Of a DNA stretch of 64,000 nucleotides, positions 36,183 to 45,000 are shown piece after piece. The number at the start of each line of letters is the position of its first letter. Position 1 is the first letter of the stretch. The stretch spans positions 16,275-80,274 of the forward strand of contig NZ_VDYZ01000015.1 of NCBI RefSeq assembly GCF_007673095.1, given 5' to 3'. The DNA comes from Corynebacterium glyciniphilum AJ 3170 (lineage in GTDB: Bacteria > Actinomycetota > Actinomycetes > Mycobacteriales > Mycobacteriaceae). The notes below the pieces were generated by a model. That model was not told where the DNA came from and searched no databases. It worked only from the letters and a program-made list of their open reading frames with translations. The position numbers and the translations under genes are program-made.

Positions 36183-37172
36183 TCAGACCGAGATATCGGC
36201 CCACACCCCACGGTGATCCGTCCCCTCAACCTGTACTGTGCCGCCGTCGGTACAGGCGCCGCCCCGGACGAGAACATGGTCGATCCGGACCAGCGGGAAC
36301 CGGTCAGGCCACGTAGGTGTACCGGTCAGACGTTGTATCCCGCTGCCTCCTTCACACCTGGTCAGCCCGGTGTGGTCGAGGAAATCGCGGAACTCCGGGT
36401 GGGCGACGGTGGCGTTGAAGTCCCCCGCCAGGACCAACGGCACATCGCTCCCCTCGAAGGAGTCCTTGAGCGTCCCGAGGTTGTCCTCCCATCGGGAAAT
36501 CAGGTCACTGAACGCAGGTGGGAGGGTGTGCACCCCGTAGACATCAACCGGCGCCGGGACGGACACCCGGGCCGAGGGGGTCTGGTGGCCGGTCAGCCCG
36601 CGGTCCTCGACCACGTCGGACACCGGAGTGTCCGACCGGACCAGGACAGCTGTCCCGGAGGCCCGTCCACTGTCATCGACCGGTGACGTCGACGTCAACC
36701 CTGTCCCTCTCTCGACCGCGTCGACCTCGGCGGACGAGGTCTCCGACAGGACGAGGACATCAGGGTCGATACGACGGCTCTCAGCGATGATCGACGCATC
36801 GTCCGCGCCGTTGAAGTAGGTGTTGAGCGCCATCACCCGCAGTGTCTCCCCTGACTCCCCCGAGGTCCCCTCCTCCGGCGTCCCGGACTGGGCCGTGACG
36901 ATTCCGACAGGCGTGACGACAGCCGCGGTGAGCAGAACGGCGAGTACCGCCGGCGCTGCAGAGCGACGACGCCATGCCTGCCAGCACACCACGATCAGGC
37001 AGAGAAGTGCGCCGAGTGCACCGACGGCGAAGACCGCCTGCGCCGCGGGGACGAACCGGGCGAGGCGGTCGGGGAGGGCACCGGTGACGCGCCACAGCGG
37101 TGTAGAGGTCCACACCAGGAACAGGACGAAAGCGACCGCCGGGACGGACCGCAGCAGTCGCCGCACCGTCAC
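36183..37172 (-). CDS. Membrane-anchored endonuclease/exonuclease/phosphatase family protein
   Basis: The 329-residue protein has three hydrophobic segments in the first 95 residues, then an EEP catalytic domain. The domain contains MALNTYFN, the acidic SETSS motif, LAGDFNATVAHPEF, RIDHVLV and TDHRGVWADI, which are the metal and catalytic motifs of the DNase I/sphingomyelinase fold. The catalytic part is expected on the outer face. The start is GTG at 37172, directly after the DUF3151 stop (TAAGTG). The substrate (phospholipid or nucleic acid) is open. Confidence 0.83.
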   Translation of the reverse strand: MTVRRLLRSVPAVAFVLFLVWTSTPLWRVTGALPDRLARFVPAAQAVFAVGALGALLCLIVVCWQAWRRRSAAPAVLAVLLTAAVVTPVGIVTAQSGTPEEGTSGESGETLRVMALNTYFNGADDASIIAESRRIDPDVLVLSETSSAEVDAVERGTGLTSTSPVDDSGRASGTAVLVRSDTPVSDVVEDRGLTGHQTPSARVSVPAPVDVYGVHTLPPAFSDLISRWEDNLGTLKDSFEGSDVPLVLAGDFNATVAHPEFRDFLDHTGLTRCEGGSGIQRLTGTPTWPDRFPLVRIDHVLVRGGACTDGGTVQVEGTDHRGVWADISV

Positions 37173-37646
37173 TTACGACTGGGGGTCGGAGCCGGTGGAC
37201 ATGGCGTCGGCGGCGCCCGGGTCACAGTCATTGACGAGATTGAGGCAGCGGATGTACTCGTCCTCCTCGCCGATGGTGCGGGCGGCGGTCGCGAGCATCA
37301 TGACCGCGCGCAACACACCCCGGTTCGGCTCATGGGACCACGGCACCGGGCCGGTGCCACGCCAGCCGTTGGAGCGCAGCGCGTCCAACCCGCGGTGGTA
37401 GCCGGTGCGCGCGCAGGCGTAGGCGGTGACCTTCTCGGTGCCCGCACCCTCCGCGCTGCCCTGGGACAGGTGGTAGGCGGCCAATGCAGCCCACACGCCT
37501 GAATCCTTGGGGTTCGCCACAGCCAGGGTCTCGAGCTCCTCGAGGGACTCCGACCCGGTGACCGCCGTCGCCAACTCGACGGGGAGGCGCACCTCCGGGT
37601 GCTCGGCGCCGAAGAGGTCGCGTCCCTTACGGATCTGCTCCGCCAT
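37173..37646 (-). CDS. DUF3151 protein
   Basis: The 157-residue soluble protein matches the actinobacterial DUF3151 pattern: WAALAAYHLSQGS, VTAYACARTGYHRGLDALRSNGWRGTGPVPWSHEPNRG and EYIRCLNLVNDC. The gene stands behind fba in mycobacteria and corynebacteria as well, which supports the call. The function is unknown. The ATG at 37646 overlaps the fba stop by one base. Confidence 0.85.
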   Translation of the reverse strand: MAEQIRKGRDLFGAEHPEVRLPVELATAVTGSESLEELETLAVANPKDSGVWAALAAYHLSQGSAEGAGTEKVTAYACARTGYHRGLDALRSNGWRGTGPVPWSHEPNRGVLRAVMMLATAARTIGEEDEYIRCLNLVNDCDPGAADAMSTGSDPQS

Positions 37647-38683
37647 TACTTCGACACCGTGGTTCCGACGGAGTGCAGGTCGGTGCAGGCCTCGACGACG
37701 CGCTCGCTCATCGCGGCCTCAGCCTTCTTCAGGTAGGAGCGCGGGTCGTAGACCTTCTTGTTGCCGACCTCGCCGTCGATCTTCAGCACGCCGTCGTAGT
37801 TGCCGAGCATGTGGCCGGCGATGGGGCGGGTGAAGGCGTACTGGGTGTCGGTGTCGACGTTCATCTTGATCACGCCGTAGCGCAGTGCCTCCTCGATCTT
37901 CTCCTTCTCGGAGCCGGAGCCACCGTGGAAGACGAAGTCGAACGGCTGCGCGCCCTCGGACAGGCCGAGCTTCTTCGCCGCGGTCTTCTGGCCCATGTCC
38001 AGGACCTCGGGGCGCAGCTTCACGTTGCCGGGCTTGTACACGCCGTGGACGTTGCCGAACGTGGCGGCCAGCAGGTAACGCTGACCCTGGTCACCGGCCC
38101 CGATGGCGTCGACGGTCTTCTCGAAGTCCTCGGCGGTGGTGTACAGGTTGTCGCCGGCCTTCGCCTCGACACCGTCTTCTTCACCACCGACGACGCCGAT
38201 CTCGATCTCGAGGATGATGTTCGCCTCAGCGCACTTGGGCAGCAGGTCCTTGGCGATCTCGAGGTTCTCGTCGATCGGGATGGCGGAACCGTCCCACATG
38301 TGGGACTGGAACAGAGGGTTCTCGCCGGCTTCGACACGCTTGCGGGAGATCTCGACCAGCGGTCGGACGTAGGTGTCGAGCTTCTCCTTCTGGCAGTGGT
38401 CGGTGTGCAGGGCGACGTTGATGCCGTAGTGCTTGGCGGCGTGGTGGGCGAAGTGTGCCAGTGCCTCGGCACCGGCGACCATGTTCTTCACACCGAGACC
38501 GGAACCGAACTCCGCGCCACCGGTGGAGAACTGGATGATGCCGTCCGACTCAGCGTCAGCGAATCCCTTCAGGGCCGCGTTGATGGTCTCCGACGAGGTG
38601 CAGTTGATGGCCGGGTAGGCGAAGCCTCCCTCCTTGGCCTTGTCCAGCATGTCGCGGTAGACGGCGGGTGTTGCGATGGGCAT
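37646..38683 (-). CDS. fba: Class II fructose-bisphosphate aldolase
   Basis: This zinc aldolase of glycolysis and gluconeogenesis has 345 residues. It begins MPIATPAVYRDMLDKAKEGG. Zinc and substrate residues are visible in ALHTDHCQKEK, EIEIGVVGGEEDGVEAK and FVFHGGSGSEKEKI, and the end has VNVDTDTQYAFTRPIA (here MNVDTDTQ). GGAGGAACACTC precedes the ATG at 38683. A TACTTG-like -10 box lies some 40 bases further upstream on the minus strand. Confidence 0.96.
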   Translation of the reverse strand: MPIATPAVYRDMLDKAKEGGFAYPAINCTSSETINAALKGFADAESDGIIQFSTGGAEFGSGLGVKNMVAGAEALAHFAHHAAKHYGINVALHTDHCQKEKLDTYVRPLVEISRKRVEAGENPLFQSHMWDGSAIPIDENLEIAKDLLPKCAEANIILEIEIGVVGGEEDGVEAKAGDNLYTTAEDFEKTVDAIGAGDQGQRYLLAATFGNVHGVYKPGNVKLRPEVLDMGQKTAAKKLGLSEGAQPFDFVFHGGSGSEKEKIEEALRYGVIKMNVDTDTQYAFTRPIAGHMLGNYDGVLKIDGEVGNKKVYDPRSYLKKAEAAMSERVVEACTDLHSVGTTVSK

Positions 38684-38779
38684 GAGTGTTCCTCCGTGTG
38701 GGGTCGACGGGCGGGTTCCGCGTTCTCAGTTCAAGTATGCCGTGCTCCGGCCGATCTGTCAGTTGCCACCGGTCAGTCG

Positions 38780-39940
38780 TCACTCACTGTCGCGGGTGAC
38801 GGCGGCCGCCGCCTCCATGAGCATCCAGCCGGAGAGCTGGACCGAGAGGTCACGTTCAGGGATCTCCGCCGCGGCCACCGAGCCCGACAGCGCAGCGCCC
38901 ATCAGCCCACCGGACTGTGGCAGGACGGCGTCCCCACCCCAGGATGCGGGGAACACCGGCAACCCGTCGATCTCCAGACGGTAGCGCCACACCGACTCCG
39001 CCGAGCGCAGGACGATACGGCGGGCGAGACGCCGTGTCGCCGCACTCGCCCGGTCGTCGCCGGGCAGCGAGGTGGCCACGAGGGCGAGGTACCGGGCGAG
39101 GATGCCCTTGAACAACCCGTTGTCGCCGCCCCGGGCCTTCCAGTCCAACGACCAGTTCGGCGTGGTCATGTGGTGGGAGACCGCCTCGACGAGACGGTGG
39201 ACGCGGGTCAGCGCCTGGGTGCCGACAGGATCGACGGCGTCCATGTCGATGCCGGCGGCGCGACGTTGCGCACGGGCGAGCTCGAGGTTCGCGCCGATCA
39301 TCACGCCCTGGCAGTAGGCGTGGATCTCCGGGACCGTCTCCGGCCCGGACAGCTTCATCTTGAGCCCGTCCATGACCAGACCGTCGGTGTTGATCAGGTT
39401 GGCGTGGACCCAGTCGACGAGCTGCTCGGCCAGCTCGACCCGTCCGGTACGGGCAGCGAGGATCGCGACCGGACCATTGGTCGGGACGTTGTAGAACGTC
39501 TCCCCCACGCGCCACGGCATGACCCCGGTGAGACTGTCGACACCGTCGAAGATGTCGTGCTCCAGGGCACTGCGGTAACGCACCTTGCCGTAGCGGTCGA
39601 GACGCTCGACGCGTTCCAGGGCGAGCGCGAGCCACGCCTTGTCGTCGTAGTAGCTGTTACGGGTGAGCCGCCCGAAATTGCGGATGCGCATGCCGCGGAT
39701 GGTGCGCCGGATGAAACTGAGCCGCAGCCGGGTGCTGCGACGCAGGGCGGCGTCCACCTGACAGTCGATGTAGTGCGCCTGCCACCAGTAGTGCCAGTGG
39801 TAGAAGAGCTTGTCGCGGGTGGTCGGCGGCCACGCGACGACAGCAAGGTTGGTTCGCGGCACACCCCAGAGCCGTCCGCCGTGGCGGTCGGTGATTGCCT
39901 GCTCGGCAAGATCGGCGCGATGATCCCAACGTTCCTGCAT
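38780..39940 (-). CDS. Glycoside hydrolase family 76-like protein
   Basis: The 386-residue protein resembles GH76 alpha-1,6-mannanases. SYYDDKAWLALALERV carries the paired Asp residues of the active site, and FYNVPTNGPVAILAARTGR, YCQGVMIGANLELAR and the GGDNGLFKGILARYLAL stretch are further family features. There is no signal peptide, so it would act in the cytoplasm, odd for a mannanase. A role in mannan or lipoglycan turnover is inferred from the mannan-rich actinobacterial envelope. It lies upstream of fba on the same strand. Confidence 0.78.
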   Translation of the reverse strand: MQERWDHRADLAEQAITDRHGGRLWGVPRTNLAVVAWPPTTRDKLFYHWHYWWQAHYIDCQVDAALRRSTRLRLSFIRRTIRGMRIRNFGRLTRNSYYDDKAWLALALERVERLDRYGKVRYRSALEHDIFDGVDSLTGVMPWRVGETFYNVPTNGPVAILAARTGRVELAEQLVDWVHANLINTDGLVMDGLKMKLSGPETVPEIHAYCQGVMIGANLELARAQRRAAGIDMDAVDPVGTQALTRVHRLVEAVSHHMTTPNWSLDWKARGGDNGLFKGILARYLALVATSLPGDDRASAATRRLARRIVLRSAESVWRYRLEIDGLPVFPASWGGDAVLPQSGGLMGAALSGSVAAAEIPERDLSVQLSGWMLMEAAAAVTRDSE

Positions 39941-39996
39941 AGCTCACATTGTGCCTGCACACCGTCACTCTTCGCACGTATTGGTAGCCTGACCAC

Positions 39997-40599
39997 ATGA
40001 ACAGTGCCGATGGTGCGGACGGGTTACGCCTCAGCGACAACGACCGGATCCACGCGATGAGTGCCCTGGGCACGCACTTCGCGGACGGTCGGTTGGACGA
40101 GCACGAGTTCAACGAGCGGTCCGGCGCCGTCGCTGGAGCGAAGACGATCGGCGACATACGTCCCCTGTTCACCGACCTCCCCGGCGGGCTACCCTTCGAC
40201 GAAAACGGGGCGGCGGTCGCCGTGCCGGGGCAGGACGCGGCGGTCGTCGACCGGGCCGGTACAGGTCTGGCCCCGCGTGACCCGGAGGCCGCAGAGGTGG
40301 AGAGCCTGCGTAAACGCGGGAACCTGGTGCAGTCCATCGACGGCGCCATCCTGGGGGTGACCCTGGTGTCCTTCCTGGTGCTGCAGTTCGTGTTCAACGT
40401 GAGCTACGCGTGGATCGTGTGGCCGTCCCTGGTGGTGACGCTGTCTCTGCCACGGATGCTGCTGAAGTACTCCGACGAGGATGAGGAACTCTTCGAGAAG
40501 ATCAAGGAAGCCGATCAGGAGACGCGGAAGGAGCGCCTTCGCCGCGCTGCCGAGCGGATGCATGAGCTGGAGCCACGGGAGAAGCGCGACGAGAACTGA
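39997..40599 (+). CDS. DUF1707 membrane protein
   Basis: The 200-residue protein starts with a DUF1707 domain (LRLSDNDRIHAMSALGTHFADGRLDEHEFNERSGAV). Two membrane segments follow (AILGVTLVSFLVLQFVF and AWIVWPSLVVTLSLP), then a charged helical tail. DUF1707 is an actinobacterial domain of unknown function often found in cell-envelope or signalling genes. A TAGCCT -10-like box eight bases before the ATG suggests a leaderless transcript. It is divergent from the GH76 gene with only 56 bases between them. Confidence 0.8.
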   Translation: MNSADGADGLRLSDNDRIHAMSALGTHFADGRLDEHEFNERSGAVAGAKTIGDIRPLFTDLPGGLPFDENGAAVAVPGQDAAVVDRAGTGLAPRDPEAAEVESLRKRGNLVQSIDGAILGVTLVSFLVLQFVFNVSYAWIVWPSLVVTLSLPRMLLKYSDEDEELFEKIKEADQETRKERLRRAAERMHELEPREKRDEN

Positions 40600-40740
40600 G
40601 TGCTGAGTACCGGTTTACGCGAAACCTTGAGGCCCTTAAGTGATTATGTAAAGATATTTTCAACTGCTGTGTCTGGGTATGACGTTCTCAGGCACCGTCG
40701 CTCTGTTCTTATCTGACGTACCATCACAGGAGGATGCATC

Positions 40741-41088
40741 ATGTCCCTTACTGACACGTCCATGCCCGCCAAGACGTCCGGTGTCCGCCGCTGGGCCACC
40801 CGTGCCGCGGTCGCCGCCGCCGGCGCCGGTCTCGTCGCCGGCCTCGCCGCCCCTGCCGCGAGTGCCAATACGTTCTCGGTGATCCGGCATGGAAACACCG
40901 TGAACTGCGTCGTCGACCACGATGTTCGGGTGGGCCCGGCCTTCGGTGGCCGCACCCAGGGAAACTGCAACGCCCAGCCGGGTGAGCATTTCAGGGGAAC
41001 CCCCGGCACACCAGATTCGTACGCCGTCGGCCAGGTGTTCATTCCCGGCGGATTCAACTACTCCGCATGGGTCGAGAAGGTCTGGTAG
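40741..41088 (+). CDS. Small secreted protein
   Basis: The 115-residue precursor has a Sec signal peptide (charged start, then VAAAGAGLVAGLAAPAASA with cleavage after ASA). The mature part is about 70 residues with two cysteines (VNCVVDH and QGNCNAQ) that may form a disulfide. I do not recognise the family. ACAGGAGG is well placed before the ATG. The upstream 140 bases are AT-rich for this genome and probably hold the promoter. A 25-bp hairpin at 41114 follows. Confidence 0.7.
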   Translation: MSLTDTSMPAKTSGVRRWATRAAVAAAGAGLVAGLAAPAASANTFSVIRHGNTVNCVVDHDVRVGPAFGGRTQGNCNAQPGEHFRGTPGTPDSYAVGQVFIPGGFNYSAWVEKVW

Positions 41089-41413
41089 GCCAGAACTTCC
41101 ACATCAATTCCTTAGACCCCAGGGTTGTGTCGGTGCCAGTTCAGGTGCTGGCACCGACACAACCCTGGGGTCTCGAGTGTGTGGGGCCACGGACCCGGCT
41201 TCGCAGAATGCGCGGACCCCTTCCTCCTGGCCTCGCCTGTCCTGTATTCTGACCTCGGTGGTTCAATCCACCACACGCACTTCCACGTGACGACCACGTG
41301 AATCATTGCGGAGAGACCTGACCAGTTCAGGACATGTCCGGATGGGGTGTGGCGCACAGAAGCGCCGACTTCATGTCACCGATGCCCGCCATCGGTCGGA
41401 GAAAGGACACGTC
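41089..41413. other. Intergenic region with terminator and CACGTG palindromes
   Basis: These 325 bases contain the hairpin at 41114-41173. They also contain a TATTCT -10-like box near 41245 and two CACGTG elements in a row (CACGTG-ACGAC-CACGTG at about 41284-41300) upstream of the DUF1801 gene. GGTGGTTCAATCCACC resembles a tRNA T-arm but no tRNA folds around it. Confidence 0.5.
41114..41173. terminator. Long perfect hairpin after the secreted protein gene
   Basis: Perfect 25-base arms beginning AGACCCCAGGGTTGTGTCGG enclose a 10-base loop. It is a probable terminator without T-tract. Confidence 0.8.
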
Positions 41414-41767
41414 ATGCCTTCCAAGGACGAAAAGAACCTCGCCCAGGTGCTCACCAAGATCGCCGCAATGGATGAACCGCGCCGGTCCGTCGTGCAGCAC
41501 GCACACGACGTCATCATGGCCGCAGCTCCCCAGCTGAAACCCCGGATCTGGTACGGGATGCCGGCCTATGCCGCCTCCGCGAGCACCCCGGCGCTGGTTA
41601 CGCTCCGAAATGACGAGCGCCTCAACCTCGCGCTCACCGAGAAGGTCACCCTTCGACCAGCAGGGGGCGCAGACGGGATGTTGATGCCCGCCGCGTGGTA
41701 TTTCGAGAGCATCGACCGGGACACCGAACAGCGCATCACCGACATCGTGCGCTCCGCCGTCGCCTGA
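41414..41767 (+). CDS. DUF1801 (YdhG-like) protein
   Basis: The 117-residue protein has the DUF1801 pattern: HDVIMAAAPQLKPRIWYGMPAYA, then LRNDERLNLALTEKVTLRPAGG and a short C-terminal helix. GAAAGGACAC precedes the ATG at 41414. It ends exactly where the convergent ABC permease gene ends. It is a different subtype from the DUF1801 protein at 7941. The function of the family is not established. Confidence 0.75.
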   Translation: MPSKDEKNLAQVLTKIAAMDEPRRSVVQHAHDVIMAAAPQLKPRIWYGMPAYAASASTPALVTLRNDERLNLALTEKVTLRPAGGADGMLMPAAWYFESIDRDTEQRITDIVRSAVA

Positions 41768-42487
41768 TCACCCGTCCCGCCGGTGCATCACCACGGCAGC
41801 GAGCACTCCGGCAGCCAGGATCCAGCCGACCAGGACCAGTGCCCCGGATACCGGGCCAAGCACCGCATCGGGCTGCGACCGGTACAACACCCCGCCAGCC
41901 TCACCGGGCAGCCACCGTGCATGGTCGGTGACCGCGGTGATCATCGGCGGGAACACGACCACCAGTGCCAGCAACCCGACCAGCGCCGGCACCATGTACC
42001 TGACAGTCACCGTGACGAGGTGGGAGAACACCCCTGTCAGGACGAGGTACACCCCAGCGCCGAGAAAGCGGGAGGCGTCGTCACCGGGGGTGCTGCTGCC
42101 GGTGCTTCCTGACATCATCGCCATCAATACACCGCCACCGACCGCCAGGATTACGGCAAGAAAGACCACGATGCTCGCAGCGAGTGTCTTGCCGAGCAGC
42201 AGGTGACCGCGATGAGGCTCTGCCGCCAGGGTGGTCCGGAACTGACTCCCGGCATACTCGTGCGCAGCCGGAAGAATCCCCAGCAGAATAATGCCGACCT
42301 GCATGAAGGGAATGATCTGAAGCAACGGCGGCTCCTCGGACGGCCCTCCCAGGGCCGCCGTGAAGACCACGGTGAAAGCCACCGTGGCAACAATGGTCAA
42401 GGTAACCGCGGGAAGGGTGCGCAGTTTCTCGAGCTCTGCGGCGGTGGTGCGCGCCACCGCCTGGAATGACGTGTCTGCCGTGGTCAT
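41768..42487 (-). CDS. ABC-2 type permease (subunit 2)
   Basis: The 239-residue membrane protein has about six hydrophobic segments. It starts with a short cytosolic helix (AELEKLRTLPAV) and has the HEYAGSQFRTTLAAEPHRGHLLLGK loop typical of bacitracin/lantibiotic-type exporters. It begins three bases after the first permease gene in the operon ATPase, permease, permease. It resembles the partner at 42491 in layout and in its RRDG ending, so the pair probably came from a duplication. Confidence 0.85.
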   Translation of the reverse strand: MTTADTSFQAVARTTAAELEKLRTLPAVTLTIVATVAFTVVFTAALGGPSEEPPLLQIIPFMQVGIILLGILPAAHEYAGSQFRTTLAAEPHRGHLLLGKTLAASIVVFLAVILAVGGGVLMAMMSGSTGSSTPGDDASRFLGAGVYLVLTGVFSHLVTVTVRYMVPALVGLLALVVVFPPMITAVTDHARWLPGEAGGVLYRSQPDAVLGPVSGALVLVGWILAAGVLAAVVMHRRDG

Positions 42488-42490
42488 CGC

Positions 42491-43291
42491 TCACCCGTCC
42501 CGTCGTTCGAAGACAACACCGGCGATGACCAGCAGCACCAGCGTCCACACGAGCATGACCACCGCCCCGGGGAGGGGATCCAGGCCGCCGTCTGCGCCTT
42601 CGATGCCGAAGAGGTTGCGTCCGGCCATGTCCGGCAGCCAGTTCGCCACCTCGGTCACCCTGCTCAGCAGGAATGTCACCGACACCAGCGAACTGTTGGC
42701 GATGAACACGACCAACGGGATCACCCCGCTGCGGGTCAGGACGGTGACGGCGAAGGCGATCAGTCCCATGCACGCCCAGTAGAGCGTCGCGCCGCCGGAG
42801 CGCAGCAGAGCATCGGACAGGGACACACTTTCCTCGGCGACGGACCCTGTCGCCACCCAGGCCGCCCCCACTGACAACGGGATCGTCACCACGGCAGTCG
42901 CGATGACGAGTGCCACGACGGTGAGGATCTTGGTGACCAGCAGCGTCACACGGTGCGGCGACGAGACCAGTGTCGTCGCGATCTGACGCCCGCCACCGGA
43001 CTCGGCGCGGTCGGCGGTGTACTCGCTGCCGATCACGACGACGCCGATGACCAGCGCACCGACGACCCCGGTGATCGGCATGGCGGTGAAGCCGGACTCG
43101 AACGGCGAGGTCGGTGATGAGCCGGAGATCAGGTCCGACTGTCCGGAGTCCACGGCCCCGCGGACGCTGACGGCGTTGAGGACCGCCAGGGCGACCGACC
43201 CCACGACGGTCACCGCCGCCCCGGCCCAGACCGCGGGCAGTGTGGTGGCCTTGCGCAGTTCTGCGCCGAACGTACTGCTCATGCTCGTCAT
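42491..43291 (-). CDS. ABC-2 type permease (subunit 1)
   Basis: The 266-residue membrane protein has six hydrophobic segments. It starts with FGAELRKATTLPAVW and has IGSEYTADRAESGGGRQIATTLVSSPHRVTLLVTK, the same loop as in the other subunit. The ATG at 43291 overlaps the ATPase stop by four bases. The transported compound is unknown. Confidence 0.85.
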   Translation of the reverse strand: MTSMSSTFGAELRKATTLPAVWAGAAVTVVGSVALAVLNAVSVRGAVDSGQSDLISGSSPTSPFESGFTAMPITGVVGALVIGVVVIGSEYTADRAESGGGRQIATTLVSSPHRVTLLVTKILTVVALVIATAVVTIPLSVGAAWVATGSVAEESVSLSDALLRSGGATLYWACMGLIAFAVTVLTRSGVIPLVVFIANSSLVSVTFLLSRVTEVANWLPDMAGRNLFGIEGADGGLDPLPGAVVMLVWTLVLLVIAGVVFERRDG

Positions 43292-44007
43292 CGTGCTGCC
43301 CCCGTCCCGCCGGTCAGGTCGAAGAAGGCGTCCTCCAGCGTGGGGTATCCACGGGTCACGTCCGGCACGGATCCGGCGGCGACGATGCGTCCTCTGGTGA
43401 TGACCACCAGGTCATCGGTGATCTCGGCGACCTCGCTCATCAGGTGACTGGACAGCAGGACGGTGCCGCCGCGATCCGCGTGCCCACGCAGCAGGCGCCG
43501 CAGCCACCGGATGCCTTCGGGGTCGAGCCCGTTCACCGGTTCATCGAGAATCAGCACCTCCGGGTCTCCCAACAGTGCCGTCGCCAGGCCGAGCCGTTGC
43601 CCCATGCCCAACGAGAACCGTCCTACCCGGGTGCGTGCGGCGTCGGTGAGGTCAACGTCGTCAAGCACCTCACCCACCCTGCTGCGTGGGATGCCGTTGC
43701 TGCGGGCCACCCAGGCGAGGTGGTTTCGAGCGGTGCGCGACCGGTGGGCACCGGACCCGTCGAGCAGCGAGCCGACCCGGGTGACCGGACGCGCCAGTGA
43801 CGGGTACGGGCGTCCGTCGATGAGGGCGGTGCCGGATGTCGCCCGGTCGATGCCGAGCAGGATGCGCAGGGTGGACGACTTCCCCGCCCCGTTCGGCCCC
43901 AGGAAACCGGTCACGGCACCGGGCCGGGCCTGGAAGGAGACGTCGTCGAGGATGGTCCGGTTCCCCCGCGTCTTCGTGAGATTCTCAATACTGATCATGA
44001 AACTCAT
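43288..44007 (-). CDS. ABC exporter ATPase
   Basis: The 239-residue ATPase has Walker A GPNGAGKSST, Walker B LILDEPVNGLDPEG and the H-loop LLSSHLMSEV. The signature is a divergent FSLGMGQRLG, as in BcrA/drug-export ATPases. Starts at 44007 and 43998 are both possible. The latter has GGATGAG close by, but the former adds only three residues. It is the first gene of an exporter operon divergent from the two-component system at 44134, so that system probably controls it. Confidence 0.9.
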   Translation of the reverse strand: MSFMISIENLTKTRGNRTILDDVSFQARPGAVTGFLGPNGAGKSSTLRILLGIDRATSGTALIDGRPYPSLARPVTRVGSLLDGSGAHRSRTARNHLAWVARSNGIPRSRVGEVLDDVDLTDAARTRVGRFSLGMGQRLGLATALLGDPEVLILDEPVNGLDPEGIRWLRRLLRGHADRGGTVLLSSHLMSEVAEITDDLVVITRGRIVAAGSVPDVTRGYPTLEDAFFDLTGGTGAAR

Positions 44008-44133
44008 CCAATCCGGTGCACCTGTCGGTGGTCATCGGCCCAGGGGCCGGACTTCGGCTGACCCTCATGGACCGTGGTCCCTCGTACCGTGGTCCGATGT
44101 GGACGTCGCTGGCGGCGGATAAACTCCAGAGTT

Positions 44134-45000
44134 ATGCACGATGACCGGCCGACCTGGCACTCCCGGACCTGGCTCGCCGCGACGGTGGCCATCGCCGTGG
44201 TGCTGTGTGCGGTGCTGGCAATCGGCGTCGACAGTCCCGTGGCTGCGTGGGCTGCCGTGCTGACGGCGGCCGGCATCAGCGTGGCGCTCGCGGTGGGTGC
44301 CGCGCTCAAGGCACGGTCGGAACGACGCCACTATGAGGCGGAGCTGGAGCAGTGGGCGGCGGAGAAGGCGACGCAGCATGAGAGGCTGCGCATCGCCGGC
44401 GACCTGCATGACCTGGTCTCCCACGGACTCGGTCTGATCACTGTCCGCGCGGCGGCCGCGTCCGGCGCGACGGGACCGCACGGTGACGCGGAACGCCGGG
44501 CGGCGCTGGAGGACATCGAGACCACGGGGCGGGAGACTACGACGGAGCTGCGGCGCATGCTCACCGTCCTGCGCTCGTCGGACGGTACCGCGCAGGACGC
44601 TCCCCTGCGCCCCGCGGAGACGATCGATGATCTTCCGGGAATCGTCGCCTCGGCCGTGAATGCGGGTGTGCGGGTTGACCTCACCGTCGCCGAGGTCGGC
44701 CACGTCTCCCCTGGCGTGCAGGTGGCGGTCTGCGCGACGGTCCGGGAGGCACTGTCGAACGTCCTGCGCCATGCCGGCCGGACCCACGCGTCGGTCGAGG
44801 TGGAGCGTGACGGGAGCGAAGTGGTCGTGACCGTCACCGATTCCGGGCCCGCTCCCGGTCACCAGCCGCAGCCCGGAGCGGGACACGGGCTGTCCGCGCT
44901 GCGCCAACGTGCGGAAGGCATGGGAGGACGCCTGGCGACGTCCCGGACCGGTGAGGGTTTCCGGCTCCGAGCCAGCTTTCCGGACGGTGAACTGCGGTGA
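44134..45000 (+). CDS. Sensor histidine kinase (HisKA_3 type)
   Basis: The 288-residue kinase has two N-terminal membrane segments (TWLAATVAIAVVLCAVLAIG and AAWAAVLTAAGISVALAVGA) with almost no outside loop. The dimerisation helix follows, with His92 in RIAGDLHDLVSHGLGLI. The ATPase domain has REALSNVLRHAG, VVTVTDSGPAPG and GHGLSALRQRAEGMGG. The short loop suggests sensing in or at the membrane, as in kinases for cell-wall-active peptides. The stop overlaps the response regulator start. Confidence 0.9.
   Translation: MHDDRPTWHSRTWLAATVAIAVVLCAVLAIGVDSPVAAWAAVLTAAGISVALAVGAALKARSERRHYEAELEQWAAEKATQHERLRIAGDLHDLVSHGLGLITVRAAAASGATGPHGDAERRAALEDIETTGRETTTELRRMLTVLRSSDGTAQDAPLRPAETIDDLPGIVASAVNAGVRVDLTVAEVGHVSPGVQVAVCATVREALSNVLRHAGRTHASVEVERDGSEVVVTVTDSGPAPGHQPQPGAGHGLSALRQRAEGMGGRLATSRTGEGFRLRASFPDGELR

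Noticed and set aside
41258..41273. tRNA T-arm-like sequence GGTGGTTCAATCCACC
   Set aside because: The loop is one base too short, and no acceptor, D or anticodon stems can be found at the right distance on either strand.
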